NCBI RefSeq assembly: GCF_000021925.1
Contig: NC_011830.1
Coordinates: 4,809,001-4,873,000 of the forward strand
Reading direction: 5' to 3'
DNA: 64,000 bases
From: Desulfitobacterium hafniense DCB-2
GTDB taxonomy: Bacteria > Bacillota > Desulfitobacteriia > Desulfitobacteriales > Desulfitobacteriaceae
Shown: positions 52,086 to 60,504 of the stretch, piece after piece
Layout: each line of letters begins with the position of its first letter
Numbering within the stretch: position 1 is the stretch's first letter
Made by a program: the position numbers and the translations under genes
The notes under the pieces: model-generated
Told to the model about the DNA's origin: nothing
What the model saw: the letters and a program-made list of their open reading frames with translations, nothing else
Databases searched by the model: none

Positions 52086-52125
52086 TAAAAAAATAGGGAA
52101 CTGTCCCCAAAAGGATGTTCCCTAT
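52086..52125 (-). terminator. Rubrerythrin terminator, related to the GGGGACAG repeat family
   Basis: ATAGGGAAC (52093-52101) and GTTCCCTAT (52117-52125) pair perfectly. On the minus strand the 3' arm reads GGGGACAGTTCCCTA and runs into TTTTTTT. The core is close to the dispersed GGGGACAGGTCCC element, so it may be a member working as a terminator. Confidence 0.8.
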
Positions 52126-52169
52126 GCCCGCTTGGCTAATATTATTCGACTAATATTACTTGTCTAATC

Positions 52170-52715
52170 TTATTTGAAGTAACGGTTAAGCAGTCCCAAG
52201 AAAGCTTTGCCATGACGAGCTTCATCTTTGCACATTTCATGAACGGTATCATGAATGGCATCCAGATTGAGCTTCTTGGCCAAGGTTGCCAGGTCTTTTT
52301 TGCCTTGAGTAGCACCGTATTCCGCTTCCACTCTCATTTCGAGATTTTTCTTGGTATCGGCCACGACCACTTCGCCTAAAAGTTCGGCGAATTTTGCAGC
52401 GTGTTCCGCTTCTTCGAAAGCGATCCGTTTATAAGCTTCAGCCACTTCAGGATACCCTTCACGATCGGCTTGACGGCTCATGGCCAGGTACATTCCCACT
52501 TCAGTGCATTCGCCCATAAAATTGGCTCTCAGGTCTTCGATCACTTCCGGATCCACACCTTCGGCAACCCCAATTCTATGCTCATCGGCCCATTGAAGGT
52601 TTTCTTCGCTTTTTTCAATGAACTTCTCTTTACCTACTTTACATTGTGGACATTGCTCGGGAGCTTCCATGCCTTCATAAATATAACCACAAACTGCACA
52701 AACAAATTTTTTCAT
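52170..52715 (-). CDS. Reverse rubrerythrin
   Basis: This 181-aa protein has the rubredoxin domain first (MKKFVCAVCGYIYEG with CPQC at about 21-24). The diiron four-helix domain follows, with metal ligands in EVGMYLAMS, RIAFEEAEHAAKF, EAEYGATQ and MCKDEARHGKAF. This N-terminal placement defines reverse rubrerythrins, described in clostridia as NADH-dependent peroxidases and oxygen-reducing enzymes. AAGGAGA lies upstream of the ATG. The promoter contains a PerR-like box between -35 and -10, so induction by peroxide or air is expected. Confidence 0.92.
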   Translation of the reverse strand: MKKFVCAVCGYIYEGMEAPEQCPQCKVGKEKFIEKSEENLQWADEHRIGVAEGVDPEVIEDLRANFMGECTEVGMYLAMSRQADREGYPEVAEAYKRIAFEEAEHAAKFAELLGEVVVADTKKNLEMRVEAEYGATQGKKDLATLAKKLNLDAIHDTVHEMCKDEARHGKAFLGLLNRYFK

Positions 52716-52787
52716 CTTTCAATTCTCTCCTTTTATCTTACATTGATTAAATGGTGAGCTATGTTGTTGCCGCTCATTACATATATT

Positions 52788-52815
52788 ATTATATTATAAT
52801 TATTCTAAATGTCAA
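52788..52815 (-). promoter_or_regulatory. Rubrerythrin promoter with PerR-like box
   Basis: On the minus strand TTGACA (52810-52815) and TATAAT (52788-52793) are 16 bases apart. The 15-mer TTATAATTATTCTAA (plus strand, 52794-52808) fills the spacer and differs from the PerR consensus at one base. Occupancy would block RNA polymerase. Confidence 0.82.
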
Positions 52816-52876
52816 TAGTCTTTAGCATTTCTTTTCTTTCTGCCTGTCCGAAATTTGGAATCGCGGCTAAAAACCG

Positions 52877-52919
52877 CAAAAAGATGGAGCTATAAGTCTT
52901 GGGACTCATAACTCCATCT
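52877..52919 (-). terminator. Terminator of DmsC-like gene
   Basis: AGATGGAG and CTCCATCT (52882-52919) start a longer stem that includes TAT and AGTC pairs around a 4-base loop. On the minus strand TTTTTGCGG follows. Confidence 0.8.
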
Positions 52920-52966
52920 TATCTTAAAAGAAACTTATCATGGAAAGCTGTCTCGTCCAGTGAGAC

Positions 52967-53836
52967 TTAGGTTCCAATCATCGGCGTAACTCCCATGGCG
53001 TAGAAGAGATATCGTCCGATGAATTCACCTGCGATAACCAGGGCCAAAGCGAGATAAACGGTGCCTGTGGAAAGGGTTTTTCCTTTTGCTCCTTTGTTAA
53101 GAGCCGCTACCAGCAGGATTACGCCCGCTATGGAGAGAACTCCTCTGCCGGCCAACACACCCATGCTGTCGGTCAGAATTTGGGCAGAAGCTTCTGCCGC
53201 AGTTCCACCCCCATTTAAGCCGGAGGTGAAGACGGGAAGATAAGCCAGGGGCAGGAGGACGGAAGCCGCTCCCAGGTAGGCCATATTTCTCAAGGTTTTA
53301 ATAAGTCCTGCCGAGGTTTGTCCTTTAAGCCCAAAGGCAGTGGCAGCGGCTGCACCTAAGACGCCCATGGCTAAGGTTGCACCATAGAAGGCGATATAGG
53401 TGTTCACATTATCCCAGGCAGGCCGGATGGAAGAGCTGTAAATACTGGCCATGCTGAAGACGGCAGCTAACCCCATCAGAACAGTAACCCAGCCTAAGGC
53501 GTTGCTTTCTTTGCCTTTGCGTGATAACCACCAGAACACTAACCAAAGGGCGAAGAATCCGCCGGCGGTCATGATTTCCCGGCTTAACCAGGAGGACCCC
53601 AGATTCAAGATGGAGCGGGGTGCTCCCAAGGGATCGCCGAGATGGAACAATGAAAAAACTAAAGCCAACGCTGTAAGGGGACCTACAGCAGTAAATCCGC
53701 TGCGGATTGCTTTGGAGGCCTGGGAATCTTGGTTGCCTACGCCGGCCTTGACCAGCATCAGCACGATGAACATACCAATAGCCAACTGACTTAATAAAGT
53801 AAAGGTCATCAATGGCCATTCTTCTGCGAATATCAT
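52967..53836 (-). CDS. DMSO reductase-type membrane anchor subunit
   Basis: Start MIFAEEWPLMTFTLLSQ at 53836, with GGAGG 7 bases upstream, gives 289 aa. Eight or so hydrophobic helices and the segment FHLGDPLGAPRSILNLGSSWLSREIM are typical of DmsC. It would take electrons from menaquinol and pass them to the Fe-S subunit. It is the last gene of the torD-dmsA-dmsB-dmsC transcript. Confidence 0.88.
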   Translation of the reverse strand: MIFAEEWPLMTFTLLSQLAIGMFIVLMLVKAGVGNQDSQASKAIRSGFTAVGPLTALALVFSLFHLGDPLGAPRSILNLGSSWLSREIMTAGGFFALWLVFWWLSRKGKESNALGWVTVLMGLAAVFSMASIYSSSIRPAWDNVNTYIAFYGATLAMGVLGAAAATAFGLKGQTSAGLIKTLRNMAYLGAASVLLPLAYLPVFTSGLNGGGTAAEASAQILTDSMGVLAGRGVLSIAGVILLVAALNKGAKGKTLSTGTVYLALALVIAGEFIGRYLFYAMGVTPMIGT

Positions 53837-53857
53837 AGCATTACCTCCATTCAATTC

Positions 53858-54397
53858 CTAAGACTTTACGTTAATCACGATGTTGGGTTTGGTCGTCTTG
53901 GAGCTCGGCAATGCGGGAGCATCGGCATTTTGGCCGTGTTTCTGGCGGAGCTCATCAATGTCTCCATAGTCGAGACATCTCATGACACAAGCATCCACAC
54001 AAGCGGGGTTTTCTCCTTTAGCCAACAGGTCAGCACACATATCGCATTTACCGACCTTTCCTTCTTCCTCCCTGTATTGGGGAGCGCCGTAAGGACAGGA
54101 CCAGGTGCAAAGACGGCAGCCGATGCATTTATCGTAGTGATGAATGACAATGCCATCCTCTTTGCGCTTTTCCAAGGCACCTGTGGGGCAGTTCGCTACA
54201 CATTTGGGTTCCTCACAATGGTTGCAGCTGATGGAGAAATGGAGACGACGAGGATTAGGGAATTTTCCGGTCTCGACATCATAGACCCGGCGATAACGAA
54301 CGCCGACGGCTGAGTCGTTTTTATCTTTACAGGCCACTTGGCAAGCTTTGCAGCCGATACAGGTAGTTTGGTCGTAGTAAAATCCTTTTTGTGCCAA
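53858..54397 (-). CDS. DMSO reductase-type four-cluster ferredoxin subunit
   Basis: A TTG at 54397 (AAGGAG 9 bases upstream) gives MAQKGFYYDQTTCIGC, 179 aa; a GTG 6 bases before it is too close to the ribosome site. Four cysteine groups are seen (CIGCKACQVAC, CNHCEEPKCVANC, CIGCRLCTWSC, CDMCADLLAKGENPACVDAC), as in DmsB. It links the anchor to the molybdopterin subunit. Confidence 0.9.
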   Translation of the reverse strand: MAQKGFYYDQTTCIGCKACQVACKDKNDSAVGVRYRRVYDVETGKFPNPRRLHFSISCNHCEEPKCVANCPTGALEKRKEDGIVIHHYDKCIGCRLCTWSCPYGAPQYREEEGKVGKCDMCADLLAKGENPACVDACVMRCLDYGDIDELRQKHGQNADAPALPSSKTTKPNIVINVKS

Positions 54398-54413
54398 GAT
54401 CACTCACTCCTTT

Positions 54414-56999
54414 CTATAAAACGATCCGATGGGGCCATTTTACGTCTTCTTGCAAAGGTTCTCCGTTCCATTTTTCCACTTGGCAAATGGTGGAGTTCCA
54501 AGCACCGATTCCTTGTCCGGTGGGAAGAGGTCCGGTGAGGATATTATCCGATCCTGCTTTATCCACTTGAGTCTTTTCATCGATTTCCACCCATGCTCCA
54601 TGGGGCAGACCGACGACTCCCGGGGCAATCCATTCGACGATATGGGCAGGACGCAAGGTTTTACCATGGCTGCTGAAGATAAGGACGGTGTCCCCTTCTT
54701 TGATGCCCCGTTCGACCGCATCCTTAGTGGCCAGGAAGACAGGGTTGGGCCATGCTTCTCTCAGCCAGGATACATTATCGAAGATACTGTGGGAACGTCT
54801 CAGGTAGTGAGGATTGATCACCTGCAGAGGATAATCCCCTTTGACTTTGTTCTTGAAGTCTTTATAGGTTGCTTCATAGCCTTCCAGTGCCGGATTGTAG
54901 GTGGGAATGGGGCGGATTTCAGTGAACCCTTTGCCGTTGACGAAGTCAACCAAAGCCTGACAATGAATTTCCAGTTTACCGCTGGCCGTTTTAAGGGGAT
55001 TGGCCACAGGGTCTTTGACAAAGTCTTTATAAGCGATGAAACCAAAATTATCTCCGGGCTTGCGCTCGATCTGGTAAACCCCTTTGGTCTTCAGCTCCTG
55101 GTAGGAGATGCGGCCCTGTTGGGGAGTTCCGGTTGCACCGAGCTCTTTGATATCAGCTTCGGTCAAGGTCACCAAAGTCTCCATGGTCTTGCCGTCGGCA
55201 CCGACCACCTTAGCTCCGGCGATTTGGTTGTAGAACATTTGTTTTTCGTCGATGGGCAGAACCTTTTTGGCATCCAAGCCCATTTTCTCCGCTAATTCGT
55301 AAGCGATACGAATATCGCTTTTCGCTTCATAGAGGGGATCGGTTACTTTACGCCAGAAAATGAGAGTCTCCCTGTTGACGGAGCCGCCGAAGCCGCCGAC
55401 CTTTTCCCATTCTGTGGTCACCGGGAGCACTACGTCGGCAAACTTGCTGTTAGTGGTTAAGAAATGGCTGGTGGAAAGAACAAATTCCACATGGCGGTGA
55501 GCTTCAATTCCCTTGGTTTGTCCGGAACGGGTCTGGAGATGAGCTTCCGGGCCATGGTAGATCATTTGGATATTGACATCCCGGACATCGCCTTTTCCTG
55601 CCACATAATGCCCATCAAGGATGGCCAGCCACATTTCATTATCGTTGATGGTTTCTTTAATGGGGTTGGCCACAGGAGGAAGTCCGGTGGCTCCGGGGGG
55701 AATAAGGCTGGGTCCGCCATTGGCTGTGGCAAAGTGGCAGCTTACTCCGGTCATAGCGCCGGATCTGCCCATGTTGCCGGTCATAGCGCCGAAAGTCATG
55801 AACATTTGCGGCCAGGAGTCGGAATTATGGGTACGAGCCGGTCCCCAAGCCGTTAAGAGGGCTACGCGATCTTTTTTGGCAATCTTTAAGGCTAAGTCGC
55901 GGATTCTGTCAGCAGATACTCCGCAAAGTTCCGCTGCCCATTCCGGGGTTTTCGGGGTGTTGTCATAGGTGCCGAGGACATAATCCTTAAAGTTCTCTTT
56001 GGGATCCGCACCCTCCGGCATATGATCGCTGTCAAAACCAACCGTGTACTTGTTTAAGAAATCCCAGTCAACCAAGGGATTGGTGGTGGGGTTATCCTCT
56101 TTGAGCAGAGTATAGGCCATTCCCAGGAACATAGCATGGTCTGTGCTGGGCATAATCGGAATCCACTCAGCATCCAGCAATTCCACGGTGTCGGAGTAGA
56201 TAGGGTCGATGAAAACAAATTCCGCTCCGGCTTTTTTGGCCTGGAGATAGTGATAGGTGGGATTGCCACCGGCACTCCAGGAGGAGTTGCCGCCGACGAT
56301 GACGATCAGCTCAGAGTTGCGCAGGTCCATCCGGTCGTTGATGCTTTGCTCCATGAATCCTTCGGCCATACCGAATTTTTCAGGACCCCAACGCCAGGAA
56401 CCCCAGGAGCTGGTTCCCCAGGAACCGATATACCCGCCGGCTAAAGAAAGGAGCCGGCCGAAATCACCGGCATTGGAAGCAAAGATGCCCCGGTTGCCGT
56501 ACTGATCTTTAATGCGGTTGATTTCACTGGCGACGATTTCATAAGCTTCATCCCAGGAAATGCGGACCCATTCATCACGGCCGCGAAGTTCTTTTTTACC
56601 GCCGCCAGGCTCCCAATTCTTCCGCTTCATGGGGTACTTAAGGCGATCCACGCCGAATACTTGCATTCTTTGGGAACGCCCCCGGTTACAACCTCTTTGC
56701 TGAGGATAGTCGGGAGTATCCTGGTGAGTGTCATCGGTTTTTTGACGAACCACAACACCATCCACCACATAGGCTTTGTTGGAGCAACGGCCTCCACAGT
56801 TATGCCAACATGCTACCGGTACCCATTCCCCTTCTTTTCCAGCCAGATCCGCTGAAGCTGTGGTGGAATCTACAGCAGTCAATCCGCACCCGGGAAGGGT
56901 CACCGCTGCTGCCGCTCCGGCTGTCACGGTTGCTGTCCATCCCAGAAAACGTCTTCTGTTCATTGTATAGTTCTTTGCTTTATCAATGAGATTAGCCAC
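54414..56999 (-). CDS. Tat-exported DMSO reductase-type molybdopterin oxidoreductase
   Basis: A GTG at 56999, 8 bases after GGAGG, gives 861 aa; a TTG at 57014 overlaps that ribosome site. The Tat signal is MNRRRFLGWTATVTAGAAAAVTLPG, with a nearby lipobox-like GCG. An Fe-S site is formed by CWHNCGGRC and a later Cys in QRGCNRGRS. Molybdopterin-binding landmarks follow (IVIVGGNSSWSAGGNPTYHYLQAKKAGAEFVFIDPIYSDT). The C-terminal domain ends in GPLPTGQGIGAWNSTICQVEKW. The substrate (DMSO, TMAO or another oxide) is not clear. Confidence 0.88.
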   Translation of the reverse strand: MANLIDKAKNYTMNRRRFLGWTATVTAGAAAAVTLPGCGLTAVDSTTASADLAGKEGEWVPVACWHNCGGRCSNKAYVVDGVVVRQKTDDTHQDTPDYPQQRGCNRGRSQRMQVFGVDRLKYPMKRKNWEPGGGKKELRGRDEWVRISWDEAYEIVASEINRIKDQYGNRGIFASNAGDFGRLLSLAGGYIGSWGTSSWGSWRWGPEKFGMAEGFMEQSINDRMDLRNSELIVIVGGNSSWSAGGNPTYHYLQAKKAGAEFVFIDPIYSDTVELLDAEWIPIMPSTDHAMFLGMAYTLLKEDNPTTNPLVDWDFLNKYTVGFDSDHMPEGADPKENFKDYVLGTYDNTPKTPEWAAELCGVSADRIRDLALKIAKKDRVALLTAWGPARTHNSDSWPQMFMTFGAMTGNMGRSGAMTGVSCHFATANGGPSLIPPGATGLPPVANPIKETINDNEMWLAILDGHYVAGKGDVRDVNIQMIYHGPEAHLQTRSGQTKGIEAHRHVEFVLSTSHFLTTNSKFADVVLPVTTEWEKVGGFGGSVNRETLIFWRKVTDPLYEAKSDIRIAYELAEKMGLDAKKVLPIDEKQMFYNQIAGAKVVGADGKTMETLVTLTEADIKELGATGTPQQGRISYQELKTKGVYQIERKPGDNFGFIAYKDFVKDPVANPLKTASGKLEIHCQALVDFVNGKGFTEIRPIPTYNPALEGYEATYKDFKNKVKGDYPLQVINPHYLRRSHSIFDNVSWLREAWPNPVFLATKDAVERGIKEGDTVLIFSSHGKTLRPAHIVEWIAPGVVGLPHGAWVEIDEKTQVDKAGSDNILTGPLPTGQGIGAWNSTICQVEKWNGEPLQEDVKWPHRIVL

Positions 57000-57015
57000 C
57001 TTATTCACCTCCAAA

Positions 57016-57717
57016 TTATTTCACACAACACTGAGTACTATCCATAAGCTCTTCAAGAGCCTCTAGATCCAAAGTCAGGAATCCTTTAAGAATCTTAGCG
57101 ATGCCAGGATAAAAACTGGATTGAGCATTTTCCCTGATCTTAAGGGCCAATTCGGGAACCCACTGCAGTAAATGGTTTTCCAAAAAATCTTTTTGATCGG
57201 TAAAGATCTGCTGCAGTTTCTCTATATTCCCTTCATTCATGGCTTGCCGGGCCTGCAAGGTGAGCTGATACATAAAGTCCAGCTCCAGCCCCAGATGATC
57301 ATCGGCTTCCTGCATAAAATTTCTGGGCAGGAATTGATACTTGAGATAGGCCTGCCGGACTTTGAGAGTCTGTTCCTGGAAAAGAAGCCGTTCTTTGCTC
57401 AGATAGGCTGATTCCCATAGTGGGGCAGGGAGCCGGTCAGGCCCGATGAACATGCGGGTATAATCCCAATGCAGGGAGTCAAAAACTTCCGCTTTTGTTA
57501 AATCCTTCTCATGAATCAAAGCAAGAATTTGCTCTACCCCTTCTCTGATATCTTGCTGCTCCTCCTGAAAAGGAAAATTCTCAAGTAAACTTCCATCATT
57601 TAAAAAGGTGAGAAATTCAAGAGTAGGTTCCTGGAGAAAAGCTCTTCGTAATACATCATAAATAAAGGCTCGGGTTTCAAGTAAGGGTTCAATCTGTGAA
57701 ATATTGTCTTTGTTCAT
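57016..57717 (-). CDS. TorD/DmsD-family molybdoenzyme chaperone
   Basis: This 233-aa helical protein has the TorD-type segments RAFIYDVLRRAFLQEPTLEFLTFL, WDYTRMFIGPDRLPAPLWESAYL and EADDHLGLELDFMYQLTLQA. It probably protects the Tat signal of the oxidoreductase encoded immediately after it and helps cofactor insertion. GGGGGGTG lies close upstream of the ATG. It heads the dms-like transcript. Confidence 0.9.
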   Translation of the reverse strand: MNKDNISQIEPLLETRAFIYDVLRRAFLQEPTLEFLTFLNDGSLLENFPFQEEQQDIREGVEQILALIHEKDLTKAEVFDSLHWDYTRMFIGPDRLPAPLWESAYLSKERLLFQEQTLKVRQAYLKYQFLPRNFMQEADDHLGLELDFMYQLTLQARQAMNEGNIEKLQQIFTDQKDFLENHLLQWVPELALKIRENAQSSFYPGIAKILKGFLTLDLEALEELMDSTQCCVK

Positions 57718-57741
57718 TTTTTCACCCCCCTTTGTAATCTC

Positions 57742-57775
57742 ATTATCCCAGAAAAGGATTTGTACGAAGTTACAA
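57742..57775 (-). promoter_or_regulatory. Candidate promoter and CRP/FNR-like site before torD
   Basis: TTGTA-CGAAGT-TACAA (57760-57775) is an inverted repeat with CRP/FNR-family geometry. A -10-like GATAAT lies at 57742-57747 on the minus strand with no good -35, which would fit an activated promoter. Support is limited. Confidence 0.35.
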
Positions 57776-57859
57776 AAATTACGACATATTTTTTTGTATT
57801 TTCTTTGAATATTTAGAATTAATACAAAATATAAATCACTCCTTATTTATTGGAAATAC

Positions 57860-57906
57860 AGAAAAGCTGTAGTCAGAAGAAATGTATCCTTTCTTTTGAC
57901 TACAGC
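57860..57906 (-). terminator. Terminator of Fe-S subunit gene
   Basis: GCTGTAGTCA-AAGAAA and TTTCTT-TGACTACAGC (57866-57906) form a long stem. On the minus strand TTTTC follows. It separates the two molybdoenzyme transcripts. Confidence 0.75.
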
Positions 57907-57923
57907 CTTGAAGATTCCATGGC

Positions 57924-58472
57924 TTAATTTTTAAGCCAGTACCGCTTTTTTTCTTTAGGAGGATAAAAGCGGATGGAGGGTTTGGTGAGGCGGATATCCG
58001 GAAATCCTTCTACGGTCGGCACTGTATCCTTCTCACTGTATTTATCGAACTCATGGACCTGCAGGGCCCCGGTAGGGCAAGCGGTTACACAGGCTGGAAG
58101 CAGGCCGGCCTTTTGCCGGTCAATACAGTAATCGCATTTGCTGGTTCTGTCGGCGACGGGGTCGAACTGGGGCGCCCCATAAGGGCAGGCTCCCACACAG
58201 GTTTGGCAGCCTGCACAGCGATTGGAATCGATCAGCACGATGCCATCCCTTCTTTTTATATAGGCATGCTCCGGACAGACCCGAAAACACTCCGGACTTG
58301 AGCAGTGATTGCAGGAAATGGAGAGGTAGTGCCCTTCGCCGGTGTTGGTGACGCGGCGCCAGGATACTCCCGCCGCTGTCTTGTTTTCATTTTTGCAGGC
58401 GAGAACACAGGCATGGCAGCCAATACAGCGATCCACATTGAAAAGAAACCCTTTGGTGTTGAGCTTTGTCAT
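57924..58472 (-). CDS. Four-cluster ferredoxin subunit of second molybdoenzyme
   Basis: This 182-aa protein has four cysteine groups (CIGCHACVLAC, CNHCSSPECFRVC, CAGCQTCVGAC, CDYCIDRQKAGLLPACVTAC), the DmsB/PsrB pattern. It overlaps the molybdopterin gene by 4 bases (ATGA). No membrane anchor gene follows; a terminator does. Confidence 0.9.
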   Translation of the reverse strand: MTKLNTKGFLFNVDRCIGCHACVLACKNENKTAAGVSWRRVTNTGEGHYLSISCNHCSSPECFRVCPEHAYIKRRDGIVLIDSNRCAGCQTCVGACPYGAPQFDPVADRTSKCDYCIDRQKAGLLPACVTACPTGALQVHEFDKYSEKDTVPTVEGFPDIRLTKPSIRFYPPKEKKRYWLKN

Positions 58473-60502
58473 TTCTTTTTCACCTCTACCCAGGAATCAT
58501 AAAAGGCTGCCCCGCGGGCTCCCGTCGTATGAATCCCCATATCGGTATTTTGTCCGGTCAGCAATTGGTTGGTGGTTTCCCCTTGAGCCATGACCACAAC
58601 TCCCTGGGGTAGGTAAGCATTGATCTCCACCCTGCGGGAACAGGAGCCCCGATCATTGAATACTGTGACATGATCCTTGGCTTTGAGCCCCCGCTGCTCT
58701 GCGTCCTGAGGGTTAATCTCCACGGTGTCCGTCTTTTCTTCAAGGTTCAGCCAGCTTAACTCCCGGTATTGGGAGTGAAGCCTTAACAGGCTTTGGGGGG
58801 TGAGCAAACGCAATGGATAGGGAGGCTCAATTCTTTGTTCCTGAAAACGCACCAAGGCGGGGAGTTGGCTCTCTTTAGCATCTCTGGACATCAGCTGGAA
58901 TTTCCCGGTCTCCGTGGGATAGCTTTGGCCGCCCCGGCTCCCGTTCAGCTTGTATTTGCGGGGACCATGAAGGAGCTCCTGCCAAGTGTCGATCTCCAAT
59001 CGTTCCCTGATCTCCGGGGTGAGTTCTCCTTCAATCCAGTCCAAAGCGCTTAATCGCCAGGGAAAGCTGGAAAAGCCGGGCCGGAGCTTGTTCAGGACTT
59101 GGGTCAGACTGCGGGCAATCTCCAGGTCACTGCGGGCTTCATAGAAAGGCGGGATAGCTTTTTGATTGATGGCGATCCATTGGTGCCAGTAGCCGGCATG
59201 CAAATCATACTCTTCAAAAGGGCTGGCCGCCGGCAAAACGATGTCGGCCTGGGCCGTGGTTTCATTCATGAACAAATCCACCACCACCATGAGTTCCAAT
59301 TGGTTGACAAGCTTTTGCCAGTATTGGAAGTTCTGGCCCTGGCTGAAAGGATTATGGCCTGCCAGCCAGAGGAGCTTTAAGGGGGGATTTTCCAAAGCCA
59401 ACGCCTCTTGAGCAAAATGGATAATATTGAGGCTTCGCACAGAGGCCTTTTCCTGCTCAGTGGGGCGGGGAAAGTTTTTAATATGAAGGGGAAAGATATC
59501 GAGGAAATTAAAATAGTATAATCCCCCTCCTGGTTGGTTCTGATTCTTGGTTAAAGTAACCAAGGCATCGATGCCCCGCACGCTCTGGCCCCCATTGGAA
59601 TAACGCTGCAGACCGAATCCTACCCAGGTAGCGCAGGGGGATTCCAGATACATTTCAGCCAGTTCTTTGATTCCCTCAAGAGGCACTCCGGTGATGGCAC
59701 TGGCTTCTTCAAGGGAGACCTCCTCCTGCAGATAGCTTGCAAAAGCCTCCCAGCCATGAACATGCTCCTGAATATAATCCATATCCAGGCGATCCATTTG
59801 CCATAAATATTTAAGAGCAGCCATGGCCAGCAGCCCGTCGGTACCCGGCCGAATCTGCAGGTAACTGTCCCCTTGAGCAGCCGTAGGAGTAAACAGGGTG
59901 TCGACGACCAACAGCTTAGCCCCTTTATCTCTGGCCCGGTTGATAAAACTCCACTGATGGACAGCGGTGCGGGCAGGATTAACCCCCCACAGCACAATGC
60001 CCCTGGCTTTGGCCATATCCTCGGGATCCCGCAGCAGCTCCCCCCGGCCCCGATTATAGTTCAGTGCATCCCCTTCGGCCGACAAGCATAAATCGCCATG
60101 GACCTTGGTGTAAGACCCCAAGCCCCTGAACATTCCTTCTGTGGCGTAATGGAGAATTCCCAGGTTGCCGGAGAATTTATTATAGCCGCAGGCCAGATTC
60201 GAACCGTAACGGTCGTGAAGCTCGATCATTTTCGAGGCTATGATCTCCAAGGCCTCATCCCAGCTTAGGCGCTGCCAATTTCCTGAACCTCTGGGGAATT
60301 GGCGCAAAGGATACTTGAGGCGCCGCGGGCTGTAGACATATTCCGTGTAGGCATAGCCTTTGGCACAGAGCCGGCCGCGGGTATAACTATGCTTAGGATT
60401 CCCCTCAACCTTAAGGAGCTTCCCGTTTTCCACAGTGGAGAGAATCCCGCAAGTTCCATAACAATTACGAGGGCAGACATTATGGAAAATTTGCTTATCC
60501 AT
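58469..60502 (-). CDS. Molybdopterin oxidoreductase without Tat signal
   Basis: This 677-aa protein starts MDKQIFHNVCPRNCYGTC. Cys10, Cys14, Cys18 and Cys46 form the N-terminal Fe-S site. KVHGDLCLSAEGDALNYNRG follows, in which Cys139 is a candidate Mo ligand. The molybdopterin segments WGVNPARTAVHQWSF and LLWLAGHNPFSQGQ are present. There is no Tat leader, and AAGGAGAG lies upstream of the ATG. With its Fe-S partner it looks like a soluble cytoplasmic enzyme of the DMSO reductase superfamily. Substrate unknown. Confidence 0.85.
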   Translation of the reverse strand: MDKQIFHNVCPRNCYGTCGILSTVENGKLLKVEGNPKHSYTRGRLCAKGYAYTEYVYSPRRLKYPLRQFPRGSGNWQRLSWDEALEIIASKMIELHDRYGSNLACGYNKFSGNLGILHYATEGMFRGLGSYTKVHGDLCLSAEGDALNYNRGRGELLRDPEDMAKARGIVLWGVNPARTAVHQWSFINRARDKGAKLLVVDTLFTPTAAQGDSYLQIRPGTDGLLAMAALKYLWQMDRLDMDYIQEHVHGWEAFASYLQEEVSLEEASAITGVPLEGIKELAEMYLESPCATWVGFGLQRYSNGGQSVRGIDALVTLTKNQNQPGGGLYYFNFLDIFPLHIKNFPRPTEQEKASVRSLNIIHFAQEALALENPPLKLLWLAGHNPFSQGQNFQYWQKLVNQLELMVVVDLFMNETTAQADIVLPAASPFEEYDLHAGYWHQWIAINQKAIPPFYEARSDLEIARSLTQVLNKLRPGFSSFPWRLSALDWIEGELTPEIRERLEIDTWQELLHGPRKYKLNGSRGGQSYPTETGKFQLMSRDAKESQLPALVRFQEQRIEPPYPLRLLTPQSLLRLHSQYRELSWLNLEEKTDTVEINPQDAEQRGLKAKDHVTVFNDRGSCSRRVEINAYLPQGVVVMAQGETTNQLLTGQNTDMGIHTTGARGAAFYDSWVEVKKK

Positions 60503-60504
60503 GT

